Assembly: GCA_905616455.1 (NCBI GenBank)
Contig: CAJQSW010000009.1
Span: 94,529 to 158,528, forward strand
DNA length: 64,000 nt
Reading direction: 5' to 3'
Source: an uncultured Candidatus Pelagibacter sp.
Lineage (GTDB): Bacteria; Pseudomonadota; Alphaproteobacteria; Pelagibacterales; Pelagibacteraceae
Numbering within the stretch: the first letter of the stretch is position 1; every line of letters starts with the position of its first letter. Of the stretch, positions 35,849 through 45,284 are shown piece by piece. The notes below the pieces were generated by a model, which was not told the DNA's origin, did no database searches, and worked only from the letters and a program-made list of their open reading frames with translations. The position numbers and the translations under genes were made by a program.

Positions 35849-36733
35849 ATGAATAATCTTATTTTATTTGGTGTAACACTTCTTTGTTGGTCACCCACTT
35901 GGTATGTTATTAAATTTCAATTAGGATATGTTGATCCATTAGTTTCTGTTTTTTATAGATTTCTTGCAGCGTCGATAATAATTTTTATCTACTTAATAAT
36001 TAAAAAGAATAATTTGAGATTTACTTTAAATCATCATATTTGGTTTATACTATTTGGAACTTGTCTTTACTCTTTAAATTATGTTTTCTTTTATGTATCA
36101 AATACCTATTTAATAAGTGCTTTTCCTGCAGTTGTTTTTTCAACTGTGGTTATAATGAATATCATTGGTGAGGGGCTTTATTTTAAGAAAAAACCTTCTT
36201 TAAATACTTTAATTGGTGCAGCCATTGGTATGATTGGGATTTTAATTATTTTTAATGATGAAATCTTTAACTTTAGTTTAAGTAACGGCACACATGTTGG
36301 GTTATTTTTGGCTTTACTTGGAACATTTTGTGCTTCAACCGGTAATATGGTTCATCAACGAAACTTAAATAATAATTTCCCATTAATTGAAACAATCGCT
36401 TATGCTATGTTTTATGGTTCTTTGATAACGTTAATAATAACTCAAATCAAAGGTACAGAATTATTATTTGAATTTACCTTTAGCTATATCGTGTCACTAG
36501 CTTATCTTTCTATAGTTGGCTCAATTTTTGCCTTTATTTTTTATTTAAGATTACTTGAAAAAGTTGGTGCTGGAAGAGCTGGATATGTTGGTGTAGTTAT
36601 GCCAGTTTTAGCTTTGTTAATATCAACCGTGTTTGAAAATTTAGAATGGCAAAAAGATTTGATTATAGGACTTCCTGTTTTAATAATTGGTGCCGTGCTT
36701 GTTATTAATCAGAAAAATAAATCTATTAAATAG
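35849..36733 (+). CDS. EamA/DMT-family transporter
   Basis: The 294-residue protein has ten membrane helices in two EamA repeats, with LLCWSPTWYVIKFQLGYVDPLVSVFYRFLAA in helix 1-2 and a second repeat ending in LEWQKDLIIGLPVLIIGAVLV. DMT carriers export or import amino acids and other metabolites; the substrate is unknown. A TATAAT at 35835-35840 sits nine bases before the start, so the transcript would have almost no leader. Confidence 0.88.
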   Translation: MNNLILFGVTLLCWSPTWYVIKFQLGYVDPLVSVFYRFLAASIIIFIYLIIKKNNLRFTLNHHIWFILFGTCLYSLNYVFFYVSNTYLISAFPAVVFSTVVIMNIIGEGLYFKKKPSLNTLIGAAIGMIGILIIFNDEIFNFSLSNGTHVGLFLALLGTFCASTGNMVHQRNLNNNFPLIETIAYAMFYGSLITLIITQIKGTELLFEFTFSYIVSLAYLSIVGSIFAFIFYLRLLEKVGAGRAGYVGVVMPVLALLISTVFENLEWQKDLIIGLPVLIIGAVLVINQKNKSIK

Positions 36734-36787
36734 TTTACTTATAAATTTTTATTAATTGTTATAAATTAAACTATTGGTAGCAAAAAC

Positions 36788-37303
36788 TTACAGTTTACTA
36801 TTTAATATTTCTAATGGTAATGGAGACTCGGGGTATTTTTTTATACATAGTTTTTCATAATTTTTACAAAGTGTACTTACTGTATCGTGGGCTTTATCTT
36901 TGGATGTTAAAAATTTAATAAGGCTATCTCTTTCTTCTTCTATTTCTTTAATATCTTGGCTTCTAAGAAATTCACCTGTTTCAACCTCCCAGTATGTGTC
37001 ATTTAATTCTTTAGTTTTTAATTCATTAAGTTTTTTTTGTAGTTCAAGAATAATCTCATCGTTACTCTTGTTATTTCTCATTGGAGAATTGAGTAATTTT
37101 CCTAAACACTTATCTTCTAAATCACTTAAAAATACATTGTAAGGTTTTCCTTCGGCCAATCCTTTAAAATGGTTACTTTCAAAATATTTATTTATCGCTG
37201 CATTGGTGGTGATTTTATTTTTCCCTTTTGCTACAGCCACTTGAACGTAAACTTCTTGGCTTATGTACTCGTTTAAATAGTCTTTTATTTTATTTGATAA
37301 CAT
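36788..37303 (-). CDS. hypothetical soluble protein
   Basis: This 171-residue protein has no signal peptide or membrane helix. It is charged and helical, with a probable coiled-coil around residues 79-100 and 115-130 (EIILELQKKLNELKTKELND and IKEIEEERDSLIKFL). I do not recognise a family. It is flanked by two divergent or convergent unrelated genes with its own 100-base upstream gap, so it is probably monocistronic. Confidence 0.65.
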   Translation of the reverse strand: MLSNKIKDYLNEYISQEVYVQVAVAKGKNKITTNAAINKYFESNHFKGLAEGKPYNVFLSDLEDKCLGKLLNSPMRNNKSNDEIILELQKKLNELKTKELNDTYWEVETGEFLRSQDIKEIEEERDSLIKFLTSKDKAHDTVSTLCKNYEKLCIKKYPESPLPLEILNSKL

Positions 37304-37403
37304 TTTTTAAATATAGATTAATAAGTATAATTGTATAAATGATGAAATAATATAGACAAGTGCAAATGATATCAAAAATAATTACTCAGTAAAATATTAG
37401 TTT

Positions 37404-38357
37404 ATGTTTAAAAAATTACATATATTTCTTGGTGCATCAGTTGCTGATGCAGCCGCGAGACCTTTGCATTGGATTTATGATGAAAAAAAACTCAAGTCTT
37501 ATATTAAGGGGGAAAAAGATATTACCTTCTTTAAACAAAATAGGAGTCCTTTTTATTCAATCAAAACAGGTGAAGTTTCGGGTTATAATGACGTAGGTCA
37601 AGTTATGTTTAAAACATTAACCAATACAAAAGATAAAAAAAATATAATTATTGATTTTAAAAAGAATATTCTTAAAAACTTTGGTCCTGGATCACAATAC
37701 TGGAAAAATCTTAAATTAAGAAAAAAATACAAAAAAATCAAATGGACAACAGCTATGGAGGGTCCATGGATCCATCAGAATATTTTAGAAACTATTAAAA
37801 ATATTAAATTAAAAAAAAATGTTACAGGTGGATCTAAAGTTAACGAATCAGATGGATATTGTGCGGTTTTACCTTACTCATTATTTAATAATTCTGAGCA
37901 AAAATTAAAAAAAATAATCAAAACTGTTGCTAATGGCAAAATTAGTGAACAGTTTGCACTGGCAAAAATTAAGATTATTAACTTGGCTGATGAAGGTGTT
38001 AAAGACCCAGTTAATTCATTTGTAAAATTAAATTCTAAAAATGATTATTTTAAAAATGTTATTAAAAACATTAGAAAAGTCAAAAAACTTAAAGACAAAC
38101 CTCACAACATCGTTGTGAAAAAATTTGGAAAAGCGTGCAGTTATCCAGGTACATTTAATGGTTCAATACATGCAATTATCACATCTAAAAATTATAAGAA
38201 TGCAGTTATTAAAACTATAAAGGCTGGTGGCTGTAATTGTTCTCGAGCTAATTTTGTTGGTGCTTATTTTGCAGCAAAAAATGGCTTAAAGGGCATACCT
38301 AAAGATTGGATTAAAAAGACTAATCCTGCAAAAAATATATTGAAGTATATTGCTTAA
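37404..38357 (+). CDS. ADP-ribosylglycohydrolase-superfamily protein, J1-crystallin-like
   Basis: The 317-residue protein has the helical DraG/ARH fold pattern: GASVADAAARPLHWIYD at the N-terminus, SDGYCAVLPYSL near residue 149 and YPGTFNGSIHAIITSKNYKNAVIKTIKAGGCNCSRANFVGAYFAAKNGLKGIP near the C-terminus. In active ADP-ribosylhydrolases the corresponding regions carry GDAxG and DTDT-type Asp residues that bind magnesium. Here several are Ala, Asn and Ser, as in J1-crystallin-type relatives. Catalytic activity on ADP-ribose is therefore uncertain. No DNA- or protein-modifying partner is nearby. Confidence 0.75.
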   Translation: MFKKLHIFLGASVADAAARPLHWIYDEKKLKSYIKGEKDITFFKQNRSPFYSIKTGEVSGYNDVGQVMFKTLTNTKDKKNIIIDFKKNILKNFGPGSQYWKNLKLRKKYKKIKWTTAMEGPWIHQNILETIKNIKLKKNVTGGSKVNESDGYCAVLPYSLFNNSEQKLKKIIKTVANGKISEQFALAKIKIINLADEGVKDPVNSFVKLNSKNDYFKNVIKNIRKVKKLKDKPHNIVVKKFGKACSYPGTFNGSIHAIITSKNYKNAVIKTIKAGGCNCSRANFVGAYFAAKNGLKGIPKDWIKKTNPAKNILKYIA

Positions 38358-38391
38358 ATACAAAACCCTTCAATTATGATATTATCACCTT

Positions 38392-39411
38392 ATGTTATTT
38401 AGGCAGTTATTTGACAAAACCTCTAGTACATATACATATCTTGTGGCTTCAGCTAAAGGTAGAGAAGCTTTAGTTATTGATCCAGTATTAGAAAATGTTG
38501 AAAGATATATTCGGTTATTAAAAGAATTGGATTTAAAGTTGGTTAAAGTAATAGACACCCACATACATGCTGACCATATCTCAGGGATAGCAGAACTAAG
38601 AGATCAAACAAATTGTGTAACAATTATGGGTGATAAAGCACCTGCCGATATTGTTTCTATGCAAGTATCTAATGAAGAATTAATAAAAATAGATGGTCTA
38701 GAATTTAGAGCTTTATTTACGCCTGGTCATACATCAGAAAGTTTTAGCTTTTTAATGAATGATAGGGTTTTTACTGGTGATACACTGTTAATTAGAGGAA
38801 CCGGAAGAACAGACTTTCAGAATGGTAATCCTCAAGATTCATATAATTCTATTTTTAATAAATTATTAAAGTTACCAGATGAAACTTTAGTATACCCAGC
38901 TCATGACTATAAGGGAGATACTGTAAGCACTATTCTAGAAGAAAAAAAATTTAACCCACGACTACAAGTAAAATCAGCTAATGATTATATAGAAATTATG
39001 AACAATCTTAACTTACCTGATCCTAAGTTAATGGATGTAGCTGTTCCTAATAATTTAAAACTTGGAATAGATCTAGATAAACAAAAAGTTAATAATGGTA
39101 TTGAACCTATTAAATTTAATAATTATTTATTAGAAAAAGGTATAATCTTAATCGATCTACGAGAGCAAAATGAGCTAGATAAAGTTGGAAAGATTAAAAA
39201 TAGTACAAGAATTTCTTTTCCAGAAATAAACGACTACTTGAATAAAAATAAGAATGAATTACGTAACAAGAGGATTTTATTTTATTGTGCTATTGGTCAA
39301 AGGTCTACTTTAGCTGTTCAAATATCCAGGTCTTATCAATATAGTAAATGCTTACATTTAATTGGTGGTTTAAAGAACTGGAAGCATGCGGGTTTGGATT
39401 TGATTAAATAA
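38392..39411 (+). CDS. persulfide dioxygenase-rhodanese fusion (ETHE1-like)
   Basis: The 339-residue protein joins a metallo-beta-lactamase domain (about 1-215) with the iron motif DTHIHADH, TPGHTSES and GDTLLIRGTGRTDF, to a C-terminal rhodanese domain (about 245-339) with DLREQNELDKVGKI and the active-site loop FYCAIGQRS. ETHE1-like enzymes oxidise glutathione persulfide to sulfite. The fused rhodanese can interconvert thiosulfate and persulfide. It would add another sulfite source to the cell. Two small membrane-protein genes follow on the same strand. Confidence 0.88.
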   Translation: MLFRQLFDKTSSTYTYLVASAKGREALVIDPVLENVERYIRLLKELDLKLVKVIDTHIHADHISGIAELRDQTNCVTIMGDKAPADIVSMQVSNEELIKIDGLEFRALFTPGHTSESFSFLMNDRVFTGDTLLIRGTGRTDFQNGNPQDSYNSIFNKLLKLPDETLVYPAHDYKGDTVSTILEEKKFNPRLQVKSANDYIEIMNNLNLPDPKLMDVAVPNNLKLGIDLDKQKVNNGIEPIKFNNYLLEKGIILIDLREQNELDKVGKIKNSTRISFPEINDYLNKNKNELRNKRILFYCAIGQRSTLAVQISRSYQYSKCLHLIGGLKNWKHAGLDLIK

Positions 39412-39419
39412 ACTTAATT

Positions 39420-39857
39420 ATGATAGCTGATACTTTTAATTGGTCTTGTAAACACACATGGAGAAAAAGTGCCAAGAATACTATGTGGTGTGTTATTGGG
39501 TGTTCAATCGGTGATTTTGGAACAATACTATTTTTTCAACTAGCTCAAATTCCTTTTTCTGTAACTGGTATAATGATCTTAGCAATCATTAATGGTTTAT
39601 TAACTAGCATCATGCTTGAGACTTTTATTTTAATTAGACAAAACTTTAAATTTATTAATGCTTTAAAAACAGCTTGTGGAATGAGTTTTATCTCAATGGT
39701 TAGTATGGAAATTTCGATGAATTTAACTGATTATTATTTAACAGGTGGTGCTCAGCTTACTTATTGGGTAGTACCCATTATGTTAATGGTAGGATTTCTA
39801 ACTCCATGGCCTTATAATTACTGGAGGCTTAAAAAATTTAACAAAGCCTGTCATTAA
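39420..39857 (+). CDS. DUF4396-like membrane protein
   Basis: The 145-residue protein has about four membrane helices and the conserved N-terminal pattern CKHTWRKSAKNTMWCVIGCSIGDFGTILFFQ, followed by MLETFILIRQ and SMVSMEISMN, which fits DUF4396. Met and Cys residues in the helices could bind a metal, but no function is established. It starts eight bases after the persulfide dioxygenase gene, so it is probably cotranscribed and may share a sulfur or metal context. Confidence 0.75.
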   Translation: MIADTFNWSCKHTWRKSAKNTMWCVIGCSIGDFGTILFFQLAQIPFSVTGIMILAIINGLLTSIMLETFILIRQNFKFINALKTACGMSFISMVSMEISMNLTDYYLTGGAQLTYWVVPIMLMVGFLTPWPYNYWRLKKFNKACH

Positions 39858-39859
39858 AT

Positions 39860-40045
39860 ATGAATGTATTCATAATTTTATCGTTACTTGTTATCATTGT
39901 TGGAGTTATCTTATTGTTAGCTTCTCCATCAGTATTATTTAAATTGAACTGGGAAGAAAAAACAGGAAAAGAGAAAATACTCATGTTTATGTTTTATGGT
40001 ATTTTGGTCTATATAATAAATATTATTTTTTGGATTATTAAATAA
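39860..40045 (+). CDS. 61-residue two-TM membrane protein
   Basis: The small protein has two hydrophobic helices (residues 1-26 and 42-60) joined by a charged turn NWEEKTGKEKI. No family is recognised. It starts two bases after the DUF4396 stop, so it is likely to be the third gene of that run. Confidence 0.6.
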   Translation: MNVFIILSLLVIIVGVILLLASPSVLFKLNWEEKTGKEKILMFMFYGILVYIINIIFWIIK

Positions 40046-40071
40046 ATATTAATAGGCTTTGCTTTTTATGG

Positions 40072-40437
40072 TTAAGATCTTATCAGTTTATAAATTTCTG
40101 ATTTTTTAGTTTGACCTATGCTTCTAGCAATTTCTTTATTATTTTTGTAGACAACTATTGTTGTCCAGTATTCAATACCCAGTAATTTAGCAATTTTTTT
40201 ATCCTTAGTTTGTTCAAAACTTAGAAATAAAATATCATTAAATTCTTTCTCTGCCTGATCTAATATTTTAACTTGTTTTCCGCATGTGTAACAAGTTTTA
40301 TTCCATGAATTAATAACTATAGTTTTGCCTTCAGCTTGAGCTTTTTTAAAAACTTCAGTGGTAAAAGTTGTAGTTTTATCTACTGCAAAGCAATTAAATG
40401 AAATGAGTGTAAATATTAAAATAAAAATTTTTTTCAT
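40072..40437 (-). CDS. periplasmic thioredoxin-like protein
   Basis: The 121-residue protein has a signal peptide (cleavage after CFA, residue 18) and a thioredoxin-like domain. The active site is CYTC (C49, C52) in INSWNKTCYTCGKQ, and IEYWTTIVVY stands where the cis-Pro loop would be. It may reduce or transfer disulfides, or act in cytochrome or periplasmic sulfur handling. It converges on the small membrane-protein gene and stands alone by spacing. Confidence 0.8.
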   Translation of the reverse strand: MKKIFILIFTLISFNCFAVDKTTTFTTEVFKKAQAEGKTIVINSWNKTCYTCGKQVKILDQAEKEFNDILFLSFEQTKDKKIAKLLGIEYWTTIVVYKNNKEIARSIGQTKKSEIYKLIRS

Positions 40438-40512
40438 ATAATGATTGTATATATTGATTATTTTTACTTAACAAGACGTAGTCTGGGGATACTAAATTTA
40501 ATCAGTATAATT

Positions 40513-41406
40513 TTACTTTATTTTTCCAAGTTGTTTTTGTCTTGAGATAATTATTAGGCCACTAATTACGATTATTAATGCTCCAATATAACTATTTGTT
40601 GATGGAACTTCATCAAATAAAAAATAACCATATAATATCCCCCATAAGATTACCGAATATCTAAACGTAGAAGTGGTAGAAACAAGTGCAATTTTGATTG
40701 TTGCTATTGAAAAAATATAACCTAGTGCCAAGAAAAAAGCAGCTACAAATAAAATAAGAATATCCATTAAACTAAAGTCATAAAATTTATAAATACTTAA
40801 CAGGCCAAAAAGAATAGTTACAACAAAGCAAGTCATGAATGCAATTTGTAAGCTAGAATAATTTTTTTTAAATTTTTTTGTGTACATGTCTCTAATCGAA
40901 AGCATAATTGCAGAAATTATTGGAAAGATAAAATAATAGCTAGACTCTAATTGTCCTGGATTGATTACTACCACAACACCTATGAAACCTAATAATACCG
41001 CACTCCATCTTCTCCATCTAACTTTTTCATTTAAAAATATTGCACCAAATGCAGTTAATAAAATTGGTGCCATACTTAGTAAAATATAAACATTTGCAAA
41101 AGGCAATGAAGCAATACCAATAAAAAAAAATAGAGCTGCTAAAGATTCTAAAATACCCCTCAATCTTAACTCATTTGAAGTAAAGATTAATTTAAAATTA
41201 AATTCTTTCTTAATGTAAAGAAATAATAAAATAAAAAATAATGTAAAAATACCTCTTATAAAAATGATTTGATTTAAAACAAATATTTCATCATAGTTTT
41301 GATAAATAGCTTTTACAAAAGCATCATTAGTTGCAAATGAAAATTGACACAGAAGCATATAAAATATGCCAAGTGATTCATTAGTAATTTTAAATTTATG
41401 GAGCAT
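40513..41406 (-). CDS. EamA/DMT-family transporter
   Basis: The protein has ten membrane helices in two EamA repeats, with FATNDAFVKAIYQNY in helix 1-2, FLNEKVRWRRWSAVLLGFIGVVVVINPG between the repeats and a second FDEVPSTNSYIGALIIVISGLIII. I chose the ATG at 41406 (297 residues), 23 bases after the azlD stop. A longer reading from 41460 would need a TTG start and overlap azlD. The substrate is unknown. Confidence 0.85.
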   Translation of the reverse strand: MLHKFKITNESLGIFYMLLCQFSFATNDAFVKAIYQNYDEIFVLNQIIFIRGIFTLFFILLFLYIKKEFNFKLIFTSNELRLRGILESLAALFFFIGIASLPFANVYILLSMAPILLTAFGAIFLNEKVRWRRWSAVLLGFIGVVVVINPGQLESSYYFIFPIISAIMLSIRDMYTKKFKKNYSSLQIAFMTCFVVTILFGLLSIYKFYDFSLMDILILFVAAFFLALGYIFSIATIKIALVSTTSTFRYSVILWGILYGYFLFDEVPSTNSYIGALIIVISGLIIISRQKQLGKIK

Positions 41407-41429
41407 GAGGTTTTTCAATATAATTTTTT

Positions 41430-41747
41430 CTATTGGTAGTATACAAAAATTAAAAACCAATAAGAAGTAAGTCCAGCAAATATTGTGGCAATAATATTTT
41501 TGGTAATATAACCTACCATTATAGCAAATATAGCGGCTAAAATTTTAGGATTACTTTCAAGATCTAAAGAGCCAGTGCTGTCCAAAAATATAGGAGGAAA
41601 AATTATTGCAGGAAAAATGGCAGATGGAACATATGATAAAACTTTTTTTGCCTTATCGTTCAATATGTCTTCTTTTAGTAAAAAAATCATAGAAAACCTT
41701 GTCAGATAGGTAATAATTCCACAGTAAATAATTGTAGACCAATGCAT
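41430..41747 (-). CDS. azlD: AzlD-family branched-chain amino acid exporter small subunit
   Basis: The 105-residue protein has four hydrophobic helices and the AzlD pattern YLTRFSMIFLL near the N-terminus and VPSAIFPAIIFPPIFL. It pairs with AzlC, with which it overlaps by one base. AzlCD-type pairs export branched-chain amino acids. Confidence 0.85.
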   Translation of the reverse strand: MHWSTIIYCGIITYLTRFSMIFLLKEDILNDKAKKVLSYVPSAIFPAIIFPPIFLDSTGSLDLESNPKILAAIFAIMVGYITKNIIATIFAGLTSYWFLIFVYYQ

Positions 41748-42445
41748 TATTTTTTCTTTGGATTGATTAAGGTTAATAACATAGCAACCAGCAAGCCTGA
41801 TAGTGCTGCAACAATAATATAGGCCTGAAAGGGTATTGTATTATATCCAATAGTTGCAACAATGCCTGACACCAACATTACAATAATATTTTTAAACTTT
41901 CTAAAATCATTAATTAATAATGCCAGAAATGTTAAAGAAATTGTAAAACTTAACCCTAATTCTTCAGGAACAACTGAGCCTAAAGATATTCCTAAAATCG
42001 TTGAAATTTGCCAAACAGTCCAACAAGTAAGACCAGCTCCCAATAAGTGATAATGTTTAAATTTATTTTCTTTATTTTTTTTAAAATAAGTATTCGAAAC
42101 AGCGAATGCTTGATCAATTAATATGTATGATAAAATAATTTTCCATATCAATTTTAAATGAGACAAATATTCTGAAAAAACTGCTCCATACAACAAATGT
42201 CTTGAATTAACCGCCCCCACTGATGTTATGACTACTAAAGAAGAAGCTCCTCCAGAAAATAGTTGTAATAAAACTATTTGAGAGGCACCACCAAAAATTA
42301 TGACCGACATTCCAAAGGTCATGAATGCACTTAAACCTAACTCCATCCCAATAACACCAAATATGATTCCAAACGGAACTACAGGTATCATTAATGGGCT
42401 CACATCTATTATTCCTTTAGTAAGAGTTTTTAATCTATTATTCAT
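41747..42445 (-). CDS. azlC: AzlC-family branched-chain amino acid exporter large subunit
   Basis: The 232-residue protein has seven to eight membrane helices. Family motifs are SPLMIPVVPFGIIFGVIGMELGL, FGGASQIVLLQLFSGGAS and VGAVNSRHLLYGAVFSEYL. It is the large partner of AzlD. It starts about 20 bases after the iron-transport ATPase gene on the same strand. Confidence 0.9.
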   Translation of the reverse strand: MNNRLKTLTKGIIDVSPLMIPVVPFGIIFGVIGMELGLSAFMTFGMSVIIFGGASQIVLLQLFSGGASSLVVITSVGAVNSRHLLYGAVFSEYLSHLKLIWKIILSYILIDQAFAVSNTYFKKNKENKFKHYHLLGAGLTCWTVWQISTILGISLGSVVPEELGLSFTISLTFLALLINDFRKFKNIIVMLVSGIVATIGYNTIPFQAYIIVAALSGLLVAMLLTLINPKKK

Positions 42446-42464
42446 TTGTAATTAGAGCTTTGTA

Positions 42465-43523
42465 TTAGAAACAAACTATATGATCAATATTTATAGGTAG
42501 TTTGATACCAAATTTTTCATCTACTTGATGCTGATGAATATGGTGAGAATGTACAAATACTGGAATCAACTTATTACTTTGAGTTTTGAGTGAGTAGATA
42601 AAATTTGTTCCTCTAAACTTTCTATCAACAACTTCTAATTTTAAGTTACTTTGATCGTCATGTTCTAGATCTTCTGGTTGCAATAAGAGCTGAACCTCAG
42701 ATCCTTTTGGATAATGTTTTATAAAATTACCAGTTATCCTACCTAAATCAATACTCTCTAAGCTATTTTCACCAGTAACTTTTGCTGGAATTAGAATTCC
42801 TCTATTTAAAAAGTTAACTACTTCTACTGAATTTGGAAAATGATAAACATTATAAGGATCATCAAATTGTTTCAATTGCTCGTCTAGAATTATTCCACAT
42901 TTTGTACCCAAGTAAAAAGCTTCATACGAGTCATGCGTTACAATTATAGTTGTTATTTTATGCTCAGTTAATATTTTTTTTAATTTAACTTGAATTTCTT
43001 CCTTAAAACTTTGATCTACATTTGAAAGTGGTTCATCTAATAATAATAGATCTGGTTTAGTAACTAATGATCTTGCTAGAGCTGCTCTTTGGGCTTCACC
43101 CGCACTGATTTGATGCGGGAATTTATCTTTAATCTTTTCGAGGTTTAAGAATATAATTATTTCCTCAATAGATATAGTTTGTTTCTTTTTTTTGTTCCTT
43201 TCAGCACCAAACTGAATATTTTTTAAAACATTATAATGTGGGAATAGACAGTTATCTTGAAATGATAACGATATATTTCTATTTTCAGGTTCTACATGCA
43301 CTTTTTCTGAGGATATAACTTTATTTTTTAATATAATTTCACCCGATCTAATATTTGTTAAACCAGCAATAGATCTTAGTATTGTAGTTTTTCCAATTCC
43401 TGATGGTCCTAATAAACATATAATGTCTCCTTCTTTTTCAATATTAAAAGATACATTGTGAACTTTATTAACTTTGCTTGCTTCAAAAGTTACATCTTTA
43501 ATTTCTAAAAAATTTTTACTCAT
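42465..43523 (-). CDS. fbpC: iron(III) ABC transporter ATPase, FbpC-like
   Basis: The 352-residue ATPase has Walker A GPSGIGKTT (about residues 38-46), Q-loop SFQDNCLFPHYNV, signature ISAGEAQRAALARSL, Walker B LLLLDEPLSNVD and the His switch IVTHDSYEA. The C-terminal TOBE-like domain (about 240-352) is typical of the FbpC/PotA group. It ends two bases from the permease gene and energises iron uptake with FbpB and FbpA. Confidence 0.88.
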   Translation of the reverse strand: MSKNFLEIKDVTFEASKVNKVHNVSFNIEKEGDIICLLGPSGIGKTTILRSIAGLTNIRSGEIILKNKVISSEKVHVEPENRNISLSFQDNCLFPHYNVLKNIQFGAERNKKKKQTISIEEIIIFLNLEKIKDKFPHQISAGEAQRAALARSLVTKPDLLLLDEPLSNVDQSFKEEIQVKLKKILTEHKITTIIVTHDSYEAFYLGTKCGIILDEQLKQFDDPYNVYHFPNSVEVVNFLNRGILIPAKVTGENSLESIDLGRITGNFIKHYPKGSEVQLLLQPEDLEHDDQSNLKLEVVDRKFRGTNFIYSLKTQSNKLIPVFVHSHHIHQHQVDEKFGIKLPINIDHIVCF

Positions 43524-43525
43524 AA

Positions 43526-45145
43526 TTAATCTCTTAAAGTATATCTAGAAGTAATCAAAATAAAAGAGCTTGTAATTAATATAAGAAATAAAGATGGAAC
43601 TGCAGCAGCCTCTAGTAAATCTTGAGAGGCATAAATATAAGCTGTTGTAGCAAATGTTTCAAAATTAAATGGCCTCATGATAAGTGTAATTGGTAATTCC
43701 TTAATTATTTCAATTGCAATTATTAACCCAATTAACAAGATAGAATTTCTCAAGTATGGAAAGTGAATATTTTTAAATGTTTTAAATTTAGAGTAACCTA
43801 GCAAATAAGCACTTTCATCTATTGAATAGTTAATCTTAAGATAACCAGACTTTATGCCATTACAGGCTAAAGAGTAAAACCTAACAAAATAAACACTTAC
43901 AAGTCCTAAAATTGATCCAATAAATATGGTTTTAATTGTTTTAAATCCAAAATACTGAACGACTGTATTATCAAACCAGGCCACAAAGCTTATAAACGCA
44001 ACAGCTAAAATTACCCCTGGTATTGCATACCCAGAAATAGAGAACGTAGTTAGTGTTTCTAATAATTTACTTTTTGTAACTCTATTTCCATAGTTTGAAA
44101 TGAAAGCAAATGTTATTAATACAGAGCTTGCTAATAAAACTAATATTCCAGTATTAATAAATAAACTGACTATATTTAAATCATTAAAATGTTTTGGAAA
44201 AATTATTGTCCAATAAAGCATTTGTGAAACTGGAAATATAAAGCTAGCAAAAAAAATAAAACCACAAAATGTAATAGCTAAAGTTGACCTTGATCTATCT
44301 AAATTAATCAAAGTTTTAGATTTAAAGCCACTTTTTGTTGGAGAGTGATATTGAGCTTTTTTCCTAGAAAAATTTTCAAGAACAAATAATCCTAAAATAA
44401 AAATTAACAGAAAAAATGACAATCTATTAGCTAAAGATAAATCATCAAAAGAAATCCATGCATTATAAATTCCTGTAGTTAGTGTTGATACGTTAAAAAA
44501 ATCTACTGTTCCAAAATCTGACAGTGTTTCCATTGCAACTAAAGAAAGTCCAGCGACTATTGCTGGTCTTGCAGAAGGTAAAATAATTTTAAAAAATGAT
44601 TTATTTTTTGAAAACCCTAGATTTTTTCCTAAGTCAATTAAGTTTTGAGATTGATAATGAAATGATGCTCTTGTTAAAATATAAACATATCCAAACAATG
44701 AGAATGATAAAGAAATGATTGCACCAAACATACCATCCATTTTAGGTATGTGCTTATTATACTCACCTTCTCCAAATACATTGGTTAATATTGAAAAAGC
44801 TGTGCCATAATTTTCAAAAAAAGCAGTTAATGAATATGCATATATATAAGGTGGTACTGCAAATGATAATATTAATGCCCATTTAAAAAAATTTGAACCA
44901 GGGAAATTATAAAAGGACACAAGATATGCGGCACCTACTCCGATAATAAAAGTTAGAAATAGTACACCCATTAATAAAATTAGTGAGTGATTAATATAGT
45001 CAAATAAAAAGGTGTCTTTTAGTATCGAATAATAATTACTAGTATTTTCAAAAAAACCTGCGCAGATAGTAAGTATTGGTATAGCTACAGCTATAGATAT
45101 TAAAAAGCTACTTACATACCAAATGTTAAAATTTTTAATTCCCAT
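43526..45145 (-). CDS. fbpB: iron(III) ABC transporter permease, FbpB-like
   Basis: The 539-residue permease is a tandem duplication of about six helices each. Two EAA-type loops are visible: DLGKNLGFSKNKSFFKIILPSARPAI and ESAYLLGYSKFKTFKNIHFPYLRNSI. This architecture matches FbpB/SfuB iron permeases. Its start lies about 33 bases after a hairpin that separates it from the peroxiredoxin gene. Confidence 0.9.
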   Translation of the reverse strand: MGIKNFNIWYVSSFLISIAVAIPILTICAGFFENTSNYYSILKDTFLFDYINHSLILLMGVLFLTFIIGVGAAYLVSFYNFPGSNFFKWALILSFAVPPYIYAYSLTAFFENYGTAFSILTNVFGEGEYNKHIPKMDGMFGAIISLSFSLFGYVYILTRASFHYQSQNLIDLGKNLGFSKNKSFFKIILPSARPAIVAGLSLVAMETLSDFGTVDFFNVSTLTTGIYNAWISFDDLSLANRLSFFLLIFILGLFVLENFSRKKAQYHSPTKSGFKSKTLINLDRSRSTLAITFCGFIFFASFIFPVSQMLYWTIIFPKHFNDLNIVSLFINTGILVLLASSVLITFAFISNYGNRVTKSKLLETLTTFSISGYAIPGVILAVAFISFVAWFDNTVVQYFGFKTIKTIFIGSILGLVSVYFVRFYSLACNGIKSGYLKINYSIDESAYLLGYSKFKTFKNIHFPYLRNSILLIGLIIAIEIIKELPITLIMRPFNFETFATTAYIYASQDLLEAAAVPSLFLILITSSFILITSRYTLRD

Positions 45146-45177
45146 AATTTATAATACTCTAATAACTATATTTAAGA

Positions 45178-45203
45178 AACCTCCTCTGTTGCCAGAAGAG
45201 GTT
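45178..45203 (-). terminator. hairpin between the peroxiredoxin and fbpB genes
   Basis: AACCTCCTCTG (45178-45188) and CAGAAGAGGTT (45193-45203) form an 11-bp stem with one C-A mismatch and a TTGC tetraloop. On the minus strand it is followed by TTCTT, a weak U-tract. It could be an intra-operon terminator or attenuator that makes more of the upstream products than of the permease and ATPase. Confidence 0.55.
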
Positions 45204-45284
45204 AATACTAACTTCGAAACCAAATTGGAGAGAGATTACGAGAGTTAATTCCTAAATTTTTTATAAATTATTTATTTATCTAAA

